Below are positions 26,438 through 36,515 of a stretch of 64,000 nt of DNA, in pieces. Source of the stretch: Harmonia axyridis. Its lineage: Eukaryota > Arthropoda > Insecta > Coleoptera > Coccinellidae. How positions within the stretch are numbered: position 1 is the stretch's first letter; each line of letters starts with the position of its first letter. A program made the translations under genes and the position numbers. The notes beneath the pieces were generated by a model that had not been told where the DNA came from, ran no database searches, and was given only the letters and a program-made list of their open reading frames with translations. The stretch spans positions 44,503,812 through 44,567,811 of the forward strand of contig NC_059502.1 in the NCBI RefSeq assembly GCF_914767665.1. Direction: 5' to 3'.

Positions 26438-29400
26438 AACTTTCATCATCTCGCCCATCCTCTGTTAATATGAGTCCTCTTTTCGTCATGAAACCTAACG
26501 ATAACCGCCCTTATCTCAATGTCGAGGTCTTTGATCAGAAAATTCTCGCTCTCGCCGATACTGGCAGCACATCTTCTATTTTAGGTTCCGCAGGGTTTGC
26601 TCTTCTTCAAAGATATAATATTCCGATACAGTATGAGTCCCCAATTAATGTTACAACTGCTGATGGTAAACCTCAAGATTTCCTGGGGTATATTTTGGTT
26701 CCTATTTCACTTGAAGGTGTCGTGAGGCAGTTAAAAATTTTAATAATTCCATCTGTTACTCATAATCTCATTTTAGGAATGGATTTCTTCAAATTGTTCG
26801 GTATTGAAGTTAAGTTTTCTGATCTTTCCTATTCTCTCGATTCCTCCGTGTGTACAATTAATGCCATTCAACCATTTTCTAAATTAACACCCTCTCAGAA
26901 AAATGATCTTCAGAATATAATAAAATGTTTCGAATATATCGCTCCTAAAGATAGGATAGGTCGTACTCCCTTAATAACTCATCATATCGACACCGGAAAT
27001 GCTAAACCTATCGTCCAACGACAATATCCCTTATCTCCTGCTATGCAGACTCATTTAAATAAAGAAATCGACGAAATGTTGGAACTAAAGGTAATTCAAC
27101 CTTCTCAATCTCCTTGGTGTAGCCCTTTATGGTTAGTTCCAAAACGTTCGGGGGAATATCGTGTATGTTTTGACGGTAGAAAGTTAAATGAAGTAACGGT
27201 GGATGATACGTATCCTATGCCTCTAATAGATGGTATACTTAATAAACTAAGGGATGCTAAATATCTCTCATCAATTGACTTAACGAAGGCTTTTTTCCAA
27301 ATTCCGTTAGATAGATCTTCCTGTGCGAAAACCGCTTTTGCAGTGCATGGACGTGGTTTATTTGAATTTGTTGTTTGTCCGTTTGGATTAAAGAATAGTC
27401 CAAAAGCAATGTCTCGTTTAATGGATAAGGTAATAGGACCTGATTTAGCGCCGTATTGTTTCGTTTATCTCGACGATATAATTATAGCTACTCCTACATT
27501 TGAACTCCACATCAAAGTTTTGGAGGAAGTATATCAGCGACTTAAGAATGCTAATCTTACTGTAAACTTAGATAAATGTGAATTTTGTCGTCCATCTCTT
27601 GTCTATCTCGGTTTTGTAGTTGATGAACATGGTTTACGAACTGATCCAGAAAAGGTTTCCGCGATAGTAAATTATCCAACTCCTAAAAATACAACTGAAA
27701 TTAAACGTTTAATAGGTCTTGTCAGTTGGTACCGTCGTTTCATTAGGGATTTTTCATCTATTTGTTCCCCAATTTCAGATCTCTTACATGGTAGGAAGAA
27801 AGGACAACCGATAGTCTGGACTCCGGAAGCCGAAGTAGCTTTCACCGAAATAAAGTCTCGCCTAGTTTCTGCACCAGTGTTAGCCAGCCCTGATTTTTCA
27901 AAACCCTTCGTCATTCAGTGTGATGCTTCTGATACCGGTGTAGGTGCAATTTTATACCAAGAATGTGATGGCGTAGAACATCCAGTAGCTTACGCTAGTA
28001 AGACACTTACATCTTGTCAACGTAAATATACCGTCACAGAAAAAGAACTCCTAGCGGTCATTTTTGGTATCGAAAAATTTCGAAGTTATGTAGAAGGTAC
28101 GAAATTCACGATAGAAACGGATCATGCTTCTCTTATATATCTTCATAACCTTTCAAACCCATCAGGACGTTTGACTAGATGGGCAGTTAAACTTTCTCAA
28201 TTTGATTTCACTATTAAACATCGAAAAGGTTCTTTAAACGTAGTGGCCGATGCATTGTCTCGTTCGGTAGCTGATATCTCTGTTATTGATGTTTCTCATT
28301 TTCAACCAGATAAATGGTATAAATCGATGGTTAAGAATGTTCAAAAGAATCCCGAACTTTATCCTTCATTTCGTGTCGAGAATGGAATACTTTATAAGCA
28401 TATTGTATCACGAAATACTATTGTCAGTAATTTGACCGATTGGAAAATTGTTGTGCCTTCAGCCAATCGACTTGAGATTCTTCAATTCTATCACGATAAA
28501 GAAACTTCAGGTCATTTAGGGATATCTAAAACGCTAGCTCGAATCTCTGAATTATATTACTGGCCAAAAATTAGGAAAGATGTGTATAAATATGTAAGAA
28601 AATGTCCTGTTTGTGCTGCGTGTAAAAGTTCAAATTTACCCCAAGCTGGTCACATGGGTTCTTACAAGAACATTAATTTTCCATTTCAATGTATCTCTGC
28701 TGATTTGTTGGGTCCATACCCAAGATCTAAAAATGGTAACCAGTATGTCTTGGTAGTTGTCGATTGGTTTACCAAATTCGTGTTAGTACACCCCATGTCA
28801 AAAGCTACCTCTAAAAATATTCTCAAATTCATAGAAAATAATGTATTTCTTATTTACGGTGTACCGCAGATTTTTATTGTCGATAATGGAAGTCAATTTG
28901 TCAGTAAAGAGTTCAAGAAGTTGATGGAAACTTATCGTGTTCAGAAAATTTGGTATAATGCTAAATATCATCCCCAAGTTAATTTCACGGAAAGAGTCAA
29001 CAAAGTTATTGTAACCTCGATTCGGTGTTATATTCATGAAAATCATAAAACCTGGGATTCTTCTATATATAAAGTGGCTCAGGCCATCAGGTTGGCAAAA
29101 CATGATGTCACTGGTTATTCTCCGGCTTTCCTTAATTTCGCTAGAAATATTCCCGTTACTGGAGATTTCTATGGAAAAATTTCTGATAATCAAAATAATA
29201 CAATTTCTATATCTGAGAAGTCTCAACGCATTGATGATGTGCAGAAACTGCCCGAATTATTTGTAGATATTCGCAAGAAATTACATCAGGCCTATCTTAG
29301 AAATGCTCATCAATACAATTTAAGAAAACGAAAAGTAAGATTTTATGTCGGCGATAAAGTCTGGAAAAGAAATGTAACTTTGTCTTCAGCGGCTAATAAT

Positions 29401-29595
29401 TATTCTGCGAAATTAGCTCCTAAATATTTGCCATGCATTATTACTAGGGTTGTTTCAGATTTGGTATACGAGCTTAAGGACGTGGATGGTAACGATTTGG
29501 GTCGTTGGCACATTAAAGATCTTAAATCATCTTATGATGATGATTCGGATTCGGCTGAGGAGGAGTACTTTAGCGCTGATTCGGATGACTCATAA
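26296..29595 (+). CDS. Ty3/gypsy Pol polyprotein (PR-RT-RNase H-IN)
   Basis: One open frame of about 1,099 codons. Residues counted from 26296: aspartic protease motif ADTGS (D88); reverse transcriptase with the YLDD catalytic pair at 391-394; RNase H with CDAS (D543) and TDH (D609); integrase zinc finger H733-X6-H740-X29-C770-X2-C773; integrase catalytic D803, D863 and E899 (D-35-E spacing); a C-terminal GPY/F-like segment near 1035-1080. It would process the polyprotein, copy the RNA and insert the cDNA. The frame begins with TTG, not a real start; expression needs the -1 shift at 26305-26311. There are no stops, so pol decayed less than gag. The integrase third motif reads NFTERVN where PxxERVN is common, and the RT motif PKAMSRLMD deviates from PATFQRLMD. 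Activity is therefore not certain. Confidence 0.93.
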   Translation: MQFKKRKSGWRKTERRHQSRNQKFSKSAISQSHFNPIEGEKKHPEPVELSSSRPSSVNMSPLFVMKPNDNRPYLNVEVFDQKILALADTGSTSSILGSAGFALLQRYNIPIQYESPINVTTADGKPQDFLGYILVPISLEGVVRQLKILIIPSVTHNLILGMDFFKLFGIEVKFSDLSYSLDSSVCTINAIQPFSKLTPSQKNDLQNIIKCFEYIAPKDRIGRTPLITHHIDTGNAKPIVQRQYPLSPAMQTHLNKEIDEMLELKVIQPSQSPWCSPLWLVPKRSGEYRVCFDGRKLNEVTVDDTYPMPLIDGILNKLRDAKYLSSIDLTKAFFQIPLDRSSCAKTAFAVHGRGLFEFVVCPFGLKNSPKAMSRLMDKVIGPDLAPYCFVYLDDIIIATPTFELHIKVLEEVYQRLKNANLTVNLDKCEFCRPSLVYLGFVVDEHGLRTDPEKVSAIVNYPTPKNTTEIKRLIGLVSWYRRFIRDFSSICSPISDLLHGRKKGQPIVWTPEAEVAFTEIKSRLVSAPVLASPDFSKPFVIQCDASDTGVGAILYQECDGVEHPVAYASKTLTSCQRKYTVTEKELLAVIFGIEKFRSYVEGTKFTIETDHASLIYLHNLSNPSGRLTRWAVKLSQFDFTIKHRKGSLNVVADALSRSVADISVIDVSHFQPDKWYKSMVKNVQKNPELYPSFRVENGILYKHIVSRNTIVSNLTDWKIVVPSANRLEILQFYHDKETSGHLGISKTLARISELYYWPKIRKDVYKYVRKCPVCAACKSSNLPQAGHMGSYKNINFPFQCISADLLGPYPRSKNGNQYVLVVVDWFTKFVLVHPMSKATSKNILKFIENNVFLIYGVPQIFIVDNGSQFVSKEFKKLMETYRVQKIWYNAKYHPQVNFTERVNKVIVTSIRCYIHENHKTWDSSIYKVAQAIRLAKHDVTGYSPAFLNFARNIPVTGDFYGKISDNQNNTISISEKSQRIDDVQKLPELFVDIRKKLHQAYLRNAHQYNLRKRKVRFYVGDKVWKRNVTLSSAANNYSAKLAPKYLPCIITRVVSDLVYELKDVDGNDLGRWHIKDLKSSYDDDSDSAEEEYFSADSDDS
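26305..26347 (+). promoter_or_regulatory. -1 ribosomal frameshift signal between gag and pol
   Basis: A AAA AAC occupies 26305-26311 with the gag codons reading TCA-AAA-AAC, the correct phase for simultaneous slippage. After 9 bases a stem follows: GGTGGCG (26321-26327) pairs with CGTCACC (26341-26347), seven pairs with one G-U and a 13-base loop. The pol frame opens only at 26296, right after an in-frame TAA, and has no ATG near its start, so slippage here is the natural way to reach pol. The gag frame stops 126 bases later. Confidence 0.75.
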
Positions 29596-30031
29596 CTATT
29601 TTCTCTATTTTTCTCTATTGCAAGTATTATGCGTGGATACATAATGAGTTACTGTTGGATGGTGTAATGTTATGAAAGAATCTATCTTTGATAGCTCCTT
29701 TATGGAAAATTTGTGCTTTCATGATATGAACTATTCAGCAGGGATATGTTGTGTTGATTCTGAATTACTTCGGTATTTATGATATTTGGGAATCAATGCA
29801 TTTTTCATATCATTTTGATTTATGTAACATGCCTTATTTATCTTACCTATCTGTATCTCTCAAAGTTTTCCTTGCATCGTATCTTTTCATATAATGTGAA
29901 TATTGAGTCTGATTTAAATTTGTTGCTTCTTAAGTCATTTCCTTTGCTGTATAGCGAATTGAAAAATAAAAAAAAAAAATATTGTAAACTTCTAAAGTTT
30001 CCAAATTTTTTTTCGCCCAGTTGGGGTGGTG
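29596..30031 (+). other. Retrotransposon 3' untranslated region and likely polypurine tract
   Basis: No env-like or other convincing frame lies between the pol stop and the 3' LTR. The G-rich run TTGGGGTGGTG ends at 30031, directly before the LTR, and is the likely plus-strand primer, although it is interrupted by T. A run of A lies near 29969. Confidence 0.6.
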
Positions 30032-31521
30032 TGTAACGATTCAACGGACCGTATATAATTTTGCCCAGCTCATGTTCAAGAAACGCCACTGATCCCCGAT
30101 GTAATTTATCGAACACTATCGATTCTCATATTTGATACAGAGAGTGCGCGGAGATTGTCGTTCAATGTGGAAATTTTTCAGATTTCAGCTGAAAGAGGAT
30201 CATTATGAATTTGACGACTGATTGAAAACAGGTGGAGAGTGAGTGTGATATTTTTTGGTGGCTTTACGTATGGTTGAGTACCTTAATATTAGATATTGAA
30301 TATTACCTAATTATTTCTTTGAATAACAGTAATTCTATCTAACGATTTGATATCTGATAGTTTAATTTGATATTCCATTGTCTCTTTTCTTTTTTTCTCT
30401 TAACACACAGTAGTGTGTAAGGATTTTTTTTTCCTTCTTTCTTTTGAGAGCCGCCAGGAAGTACATATTCCCTTTCTTGCTGTAATTAACTATAAATTTC
30501 ATTCAAATTAAATAGATTTCCTTCTTATAATAACTCTCGGATCATATGTACATTTTTTTTATTCTTTGTATTTAATTGTTTCTTATAACATAAGTTTTTT
30601 TCACTTTCCGGAAAGTATTCAATAAGTAACTCATTTTCATATAATAGTTTATAATTTCTGTCAATTCCAAATTTTATACAATACTTTTGATACTTTTTTC
30701 TAAATTCAACCAGAACATTTTTATCTCCAACAATTGTACAAATCTAATTTCCTGAATTTTTCTCTCCACGCATGCTCAAGCATCCATTTTGATACGAAGA
30801 AGATTCCACAATTCCTGTACAAGTTCCTAACCAGGCTGCACTGAATCTTCATCCTGATCAAGGTTACACAGAAACCTTCATCTAATATTTGGACGAAATA
30901 CTGCAAGTGCCGTTGAGTTTCACTTCAGGCGAGCATCCACCAAATTGGAACCCGAGATTTGAATTGTTTTTCACCACTTCGATCCAAGAGCAATATTCTG
31001 ATATCAAGCAACTATCAAAATTGAGAAACAAGATCTACCACGTGAGATATCAAAATTCATCTTTCGATAACCTACTTATTCCAAATTCTGTCTGGAGACC
31101 TAATATCCGAATTGTAAGATCAGTGAAATTTTCATCATTTGTAAATGTTCTGAGTTTATTTTTTTTTCTCAGCCTTCAGCAATATTTTTTTTGTAAATTC
31201 TGAATTTATTTTTTTCTCAGCCTTCAGCAATATTTTTTTTGAATAGTTTTAATATATTTGTAAAATTTAATTCGTTTTATTTCTTAAACCTAAGCAAGAT
31301 CTTTCTTATCTATCTCCCGTTTCTCTTACTTAACTTCATTTTTTTTTTTATCATCTCTATTAATATTTTTTTTTAGAAATTTCATTTTTATGAAATTTGG
31401 TTTACTTTAGTAAGCCTGGCGCCCAACAATTAATTAGTCAAGTTAACAAGTTCATTTGGTGCCCACACCCTCACCGTATCAACTGAGCAGCCGACAGGCA
31501 TACGTGTGATTTCACTTTACA
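30032..31521 (+). repeat. 3' LTR carrying an 813-bp extra block
   Basis: Starts TGTAACG and ends CTTTACA like the 5' LTR, but is about 820 bp longer. The flanking parts match the 5' LTR closely, including the U5 primer-site look-alike at 31417-31427. The difference is a single block at 30417-31229 plus small indels such as TGTGA near 30245. Confidence 0.88.
30417..31229 (+). other. Intron-like insert with an exon-like frame inside the 3' LTR
   Basis: Relative to the 5' LTR this block is extra. It begins GTAAGG and ends in a long T tract, CTCAGCCTTCAG and CA, so its edges look like a splice donor and acceptor. A 47-bp unit ending in CTCAGCCTTCAGCAATATTTT is present twice at about 31150-31240. 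Inside, codons from 30889 to 31113 read as plausible protein (..PPNWNPRFELFFTTS..) and are followed by a donor-like GTAAGA at 31114; the same frame is open for about 30 codons before a TAA at 30883. I do not recognise the protein. It could be captured host gene sequence or a remnant of the original LTR that the 5' copy has lost. Confidence 0.5.
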
Positions 31522-31753
31522 CAATTGGCGCCCAACGCGGTGCCCTCAAGGGGTGCGTTGGCTTGACATAATTTTTTTTCTTTTCTAAATCTTGCTGAGT
31601 GGAAATTTTTTGTTATACATTTGATCCGACAGAATTTGGTACATTGTTATTCAGTACTAATATTTTTTCATATTTTTACAAGTTCATTTGGTGCCCACAC
31701 CCTCACCGTATCAACTGAGCAGCCGACAGGCATACGTGTGATTTCACTTTACA
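31522..31753 (+). repeat. Second primer site and leader joined to a third-LTR fragment
   Basis: 31522-31676 repeats the primer-binding site (TGGCGCCCAACG at 31526) and about 150 bases of the leader after the 5' LTR. At about 31677 it jumps to the last 77 bases of the LTR (CAAGTTCATTTGG...TTTACA), ending at 31753 next to the right GACT. This is the scar expected if a second internal region and most of a third LTR were deleted. Confidence 0.85.
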
Positions 31754-34184
31754 GACTTCTGTTGTTGATTTCATTTGTTTGTTATTTCCTTCAATGTTTC
31801 TCATTCTAACACTTTTCATCGTATTGCACAGGGACGAAAACTTGACACGCGTGTCTAAGGAAACCACTTTGGTATAAGGGACTGTTCTTATTCCCTTCTT
31901 TTTGTTTAATGAACAGTTATCCAAGTAAGCCATTCCACATTGTTGATTTTCTTGGACTCGGATGTCACGCAGGTAGCTATAATATCCCACGTGGTAAGGT
32001 CAATTGCTGCTGTAACCACAAATGCACGACTGACTTCTGTTGTTGATTTCATTTGTTTGTTATTTCCTTCAGTGTTTCTCATTCTAACACTTTTCATCGT
32101 ATTGCTGAGGGATGAAAGCTTGACACACGTGTCTAAGGAAACCACTTTGGTATAAAGGACTGTTCTTATTTCCTTTTTTTTGTTCAATCAACAATTATCC
32201 GAGTAGGCCATTCCACATTGTTGATTTTCTTGGACTCGGATGTCTCGCAGGTAGCTATAATCTCCCACGTGGTAAGGTCAATTGCTGCTGTAACCACAAA
32301 TGCACGACTGACTTCGGTTGTTGATTTCATTTGTTTGTTATTTCATTCTATGTTTCTCATTCTGACACTTTTCATCGTATTGCACAAGGACGAAAGCTTG
32401 ACACACGTGTCTGAGGAAACCACTTTGGTATAAGGGACTGTTCTTATTCCCTTTCTTTTTGTTTAATGAACAATTATCCAAGTAAGCCATTCCACATTGT
32501 TGATTTTCTTGGACTCGGATGACACGCGGGTAGCTATAATCTCCCACGAGGTAAGGTCAATTGCTGCTGTAACCACAATTGGACGGCTGACTTCTGTTGT
32601 TGATTTCATTTGTTTGTTATTTCCTCCAATATTTCTTATTAAGCCATTCCACATTTTTGATTACCTCCCACGTGGTGAGGTCAATTGCTGCTGTAACCAA
32701 AACTGGACGGTTGACTTCTGTTGTTCATTTCATTCGTTTGTTATTTCCTTCAATGTTTCTTACTCTAACACTTTTTGTCGTATTGCTGAGGGATGAAAGC
32801 TTGACACACGTGTCTAAGGAAACCACTTTGGTATAAAGGACTGTTCTTATTTCCTTTTTTTTGTTTAATCAACAATTATCCGAGTAGGCCATTCCACATT
32901 GTTGATTTTCTTGGACTCGGTTGTCTCGCAGGTAGCTATAATCTCCCACGTGGTAAGGTCAATTGCTGCTGTAACCACAAATGCACGACTGACTTCTGTT
33001 GTTGATTTCATTTGTTTGTTATTTCCTTTTATGTTTCTCATTCTTACACTTCTCATCGTATTGCACAGGGACGAAAGCTTGACACGCGTGTCTAAGGAAA
33101 CCACTTTGGTATAAGGGACTGTTCTTATTCCCTTCTTTTTGTTTAATGAACAGTTATCCAAGTAAGCCATTCCACATTGTTGATTTTCTTGGACTCGGAT
33201 GTCACGCAGGTAGCTATAATATCCCACGTGGTAAGGTCAGTTGCTGCTGTAACCACAAATGCACGACTGACTTCTGTTGTTGATTTCATTCGTTTGTTAT
33301 TTTCTTCAGTGTTTCTCATTCTAACACTTTTCATCGTATTGCTGAGGGATGAAAGCTTGACACACGTGTCTAAGGAAACCACTTTGGTATAAAGGACTGT
33401 TCTTATTTCCTTTTTTTTGTTTAATCAACAATTATCCGAGTAGGCCATTCCACATTGTTGATTTTCTTGGACTCGGATGTCTCGCAGGTAGCTATAATCT
33501 CCCACGTGGTAAGGTCAATTGCTGCTGTAACCACAAATGCACGACTGACATCTGTTGTTGATTTCATTTGTTTGTTATTTCCTTCTATGTTTCTCATTCT
33601 AACACTTTTCATCGTATTGCACAGGGACGAAAGCTTGACACACGTGTCTATGGAAACCACATTGGTATAAGACACTGTTCTCATTCCCTTCTTTCTGTAT
33701 GATGATCAATTATCCAAGTAAGCCATTCCACATTGTTGATTTTCTTGGACTCGGATGACACGCAGGTAGCTATAATCTTTAACGTGGTAAGGTCAATTGC
33801 TGCTGTAACCATAAATGCACGACTGACTTCTGTTGTTGATTTCATTTGTTTGTTATTTCCTTCAATGTTTCTCATTCTAACACTTTTCATCGTATTGCAC
33901 AGGGACGAGAGCTTGACACACGTGTCTAAGGAAACCAGTTTGGTATAAGGGACTGTTCTTATTCCCTTCTTTTTGTTTAATGAACAATTATCCTAGTAAG
34001 CCGTTCCACATTGTTGATTTTCTTGGACTCGGATGTCACGCAGGTAGCTATAATCTCCCACGTGGTAAGGTCAATTGCTGCTGTAACCACAAATGCACGA
34101 CTGACTTCTGTTGTTGATTTCATTCGTTTGTTATTTTTTTCAATGTTTCTCATTCTAACACTTTTCATCGTATTGCACAGGGAC
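31754..34184 (+). repeat. 278-bp satellite array, block 2
   Basis: About 8.7 plus-oriented monomers, continuing the monomer split by the retrotransposon (GACTTCTGTTG...). One monomer is 279 bp because of an extra T near 32455, and the composite monomer at 32497 is present. TGTCTCGCAGG monomers occur at 32218, 32899 and 33455. The block ends abruptly at GGGAC, 34184. Confidence 0.95.
32497..32898 (+). repeat. 402-bp composite satellite monomer, second copy
   Basis: Same internal jump as at 11957-12358 (TTATTAAGCCATTCCACATTT, then CTCCCACGTGG). Its first part differs from the other two composites (GGATGACACGCGGG type), so it was recombined with another monomer type. Confidence 0.8.
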
Positions 34185-34486
34185 AATAAGAACAGTCCCT
34201 TATACCAATGTGATTTCCTTAGACACGTATGACAAGCTTTCGTCCCTGTGCAATACGATGAGAAGTGTTAGAATGAGAAACATTGAAGGAAATAACAAAC
34301 AAATGAAATCAACAACAGAAGTCAGTCGTGCATTTGTGGTTACAGCAGCAATTGACCTTACCACGTGGGAGATTATAGCTACCTGCGTGACATCCGAGTC
34401 TAAGAAAATCAACAACGTGGAATGGCTTACTTGGATAATTGTTCATTAAACAAAAAGATGGGAATAAGAACAGTCCCTTATACCAA
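34185..34486 (-). repeat. Inverted satellite monomer, head to head with block 2
   Basis: From AATAAGAACAGTCCC at 34185 the satellite reads in the opposite orientation for just over one monomer, then ends at 34486 in CCCTTATACCAA against USP10 sequence. The left arm (to 34184) and the right arm (from about 34244) can pair across a spacer of about 60 bases. Confidence 0.92.
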
Positions 34487-34679
34487 ATCTGTAGTATACC
34501 ATGTAGGAAAGGAGGCCAGCTATGGGCATTATATAGCAGATACTTTCCATTCGGGGTATAATACATGGTTGAGGTTTGATGACTCTCAAATAAACGGAGT
34601 TACGGAAGAAGATGTTCTTAAACGTCAAGGAGATAGAGTTCCTTATTTATTTTTTCATAGAAGGAGTGATACGGTGTAA
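34487..34679 (+). pseudogene. USP10-like 3'-end fragment
   Basis: The last 61-62 codons of a USP10-type ubiquitin carboxyl-terminal hydrolase: VVYHVGKEASYGHY, with the catalytic histidine, then WLRFDD with the catalytic aspartate region, then YLFFHRRSDTV and a TAA stop. The cysteine box and everything upstream are missing. This fragment has the Trp codon that became a stop in copies B and C. The satellite frame before it is open, so an 86-codon reading frame from ATG 34422 runs from inverted satellite straight into USP10. The sequence after the stop continues as in the other copies, with AATAAA signals at 34846 and 34863. Confidence 0.88.
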
Positions 34680-36421
34680 AGTGTGAAGATTCATTGATAT
34701 AGTTCTTAATTTGTACAGATTAGATTTAAGGCTGCTGAACATTGTGATATTTTTCTGTTGTTTCATGAGTAATGCCATGTATTGTATTTCGGGAGAATAT
34801 GATAAATTGACTTTACAATGTTATATATATGTTTATGTATATAAAAATAAATATTATATTTTAATAAACGAACTTTGTATAAATGTAAAATCTTGTTTGT
34901 TTTTTTTGAAGAAATTTTTTTTCCTAAAACTTAAATCAAATTTTTGCAAGAACTACTATCTCAGAAGGAAAAAAAGATCGTCTTCGTGAAAATTCCAATC
35001 AACCATAAACAGTATTAGCTATTTCAGGACTTTGGACTCTTTATTCCTTTTTCTTTGCTCTTGAAATCAGGTGAATTTCGCTCAATGTTATAAAAAAAAA
35101 CTTGACCAAAGTTTATAATTTTCCCCTGTGTTCAGCGGCGCTACGTTCTCCTACTTCTGTAACCTAGATAAATGAGGATATTTTGGAAGATCGTACCTCA
35201 TGCACTCGAATCATGTAATTTTTTTTTGTTTCACAAAAATCACAAATATACCAGTCATGAACTCTGAATTAACCTATATCTATAATGACCCAAAACAAAA
35301 CACTCATTAATTTCCGTTTTATAACCTATTATTCCTTTTCCTGGGTCAGAACAATTTTTTTGGAGAATTCTCGTCTCTGATTACTATAAAATTTCTTTTT
35401 TCTATTGGTCCTCTAATTCACTTGAAAATCAAAACTTAGTTGAATAATTACTCAAAAAAAAGTTCTGTCCAAGGTCAGATTGGATTTCTTTAAATTTTAT
35501 TATCCTGGATATTAGACATGAGAACTCAGAATATATTGAATTTCTCTCTTACTACAGTTGAAGGTCTGTGCTTATAATTTACATCTGGTGTACGCTAGTA
35601 GTTTCGATTGTCTGGGATACCAACTATTCAATGGCATAGGCCTCGATTTGGTAACATTTCGGATGTTCCACCATTTACTAATGTACATGCCTAAAACCTC
35701 TAGAATTTGCTTCTGAATAAGGATTGGTCAAGTCTATTCAATTCTTTTACATTTTTAGACCTCAGATTTAAAAGAATAGAAAAATTCGTCGTTTCGCAAT
35801 TCAGAATCAAACAATAATTGACCAATGAAATAGAGTAATGTCTAGAAATGACAATGCATATGAAATATGAAAGCAAGGTTTCAAATGAATAAACTCTGCA
35901 ATCGATTAAAAAGACGGCATTAAATTTCGAATGTAGAATCTTATATTGTTATTATTAGAACTCTTTATTGCTAAATTCATATGTTAGAATCTTATATTCA
36001 ATTTTTATATTTTTTTATTTATAAAATCCCAATTCTATTCATGTTTCTTTGGACGAATTCCAGTTTCTACTATGAAATGAATAATTACAATTCAATTGTA
36101 TCTATCAATTTCAACATATGTGATCTCCAATTTCAATATCTTTTTTCAATTATTCCTGAAAAGTGATCATTCAAACTTTCATTCTTAACTTCACAAATGA
36201 TTAATTACTCAACTATCTAATCATCATCAGTGAATAGTAACGAATATTCATAAATATCAACTACTCACTGAATAGAAAACTATTCACTGAATAGCTAGAA
36301 GGCTAATTTCTAAGAGTATATTCTATGTTCTAAGGTAAATTTCATAAAAAACTTCAAAAAGGATGAAAGTGTGGCGGCTTCTCATAAAGCTCCACATAGC
36401 AACAATAAACACAGCATTCGG

Positions 36422-36484
36422 TAGCCTAGACGTTAAGAGGTAGACTCACTCACCGAGATGCGACAAGGTGCCGGGTTCGAGTCC
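36422..36484 (+). repeat. tRNA-like Pol III promoter head (SINE-type), copy A
   Basis: A-box match TAGCCTAGACG at 36422-36432, followed by TTAAGAGGTAGA as in a D loop. B-box match GGTTCGAGTCC at 36474-36484, inside a perfect T arm (GCCGGG/CCCGGC). The expected acceptor stem cannot form (CATTCGG before the A box against CGGCTCC after the T arm), so it is not a tRNA gene but a tRNA-derived promoter. The first TTTT terminator downstream is at 36802, so a Pol III transcript would include the hammerhead. All copies here lie in the duplicated spacers, so mobility cannot be shown from this window. Confidence 0.75.
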
Positions 36485-36515
36485 CGGCGGCTCCCGATGA
36501 TAATAAATTCCCCAA

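Larger units (their letters stand above)
24131..31753 (+). mobile_element. Ty3/gypsy LTR retrotransposon, rearranged at its 3' end
   Basis: The element starts TGTAA and ends TTACA, is flanked by GACT on both sides and sits inside one 278-bp monomer. Order: LTR (24131-24800), primer-binding site, leader, gag (broken), pol (PR-RT-RNase H-IN, open), 3' untranslated region, enlarged LTR (30032-31521), second primer site and leader (31522-31676), fragment of a third LTR (31677-31753). Protease-RT-RNase H-integrase order places it in Ty3/gypsy. There is no chromodomain and no env frame. The third-LTR fragment inside the target duplication suggests a tandem LTR-internal-LTR-internal-LTR array whose second internal region was mostly deleted. 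The clade within Ty3/gypsy is not decided here. Confidence 0.92.

Noticed and set aside
28798..29226. 142-codon minus-strand frame inside pol
   Set aside because: Shadow of the integrase region.
29596..30031. An env gene after pol
   Set aside because: Only short frames, no signal peptide and no membrane segment in a credible frame.
34711..34989. Frames in the USP10 3' flank (also 35981, 41638, 54551)
   Set aside because: AT-rich chance frames without motifs, present only because the flank is duplicated.
36415..36491. A functional tRNA gene
   Set aside because: A and B boxes and T arm are present, but the acceptor strands do not pair, so it is only tRNA-derived.
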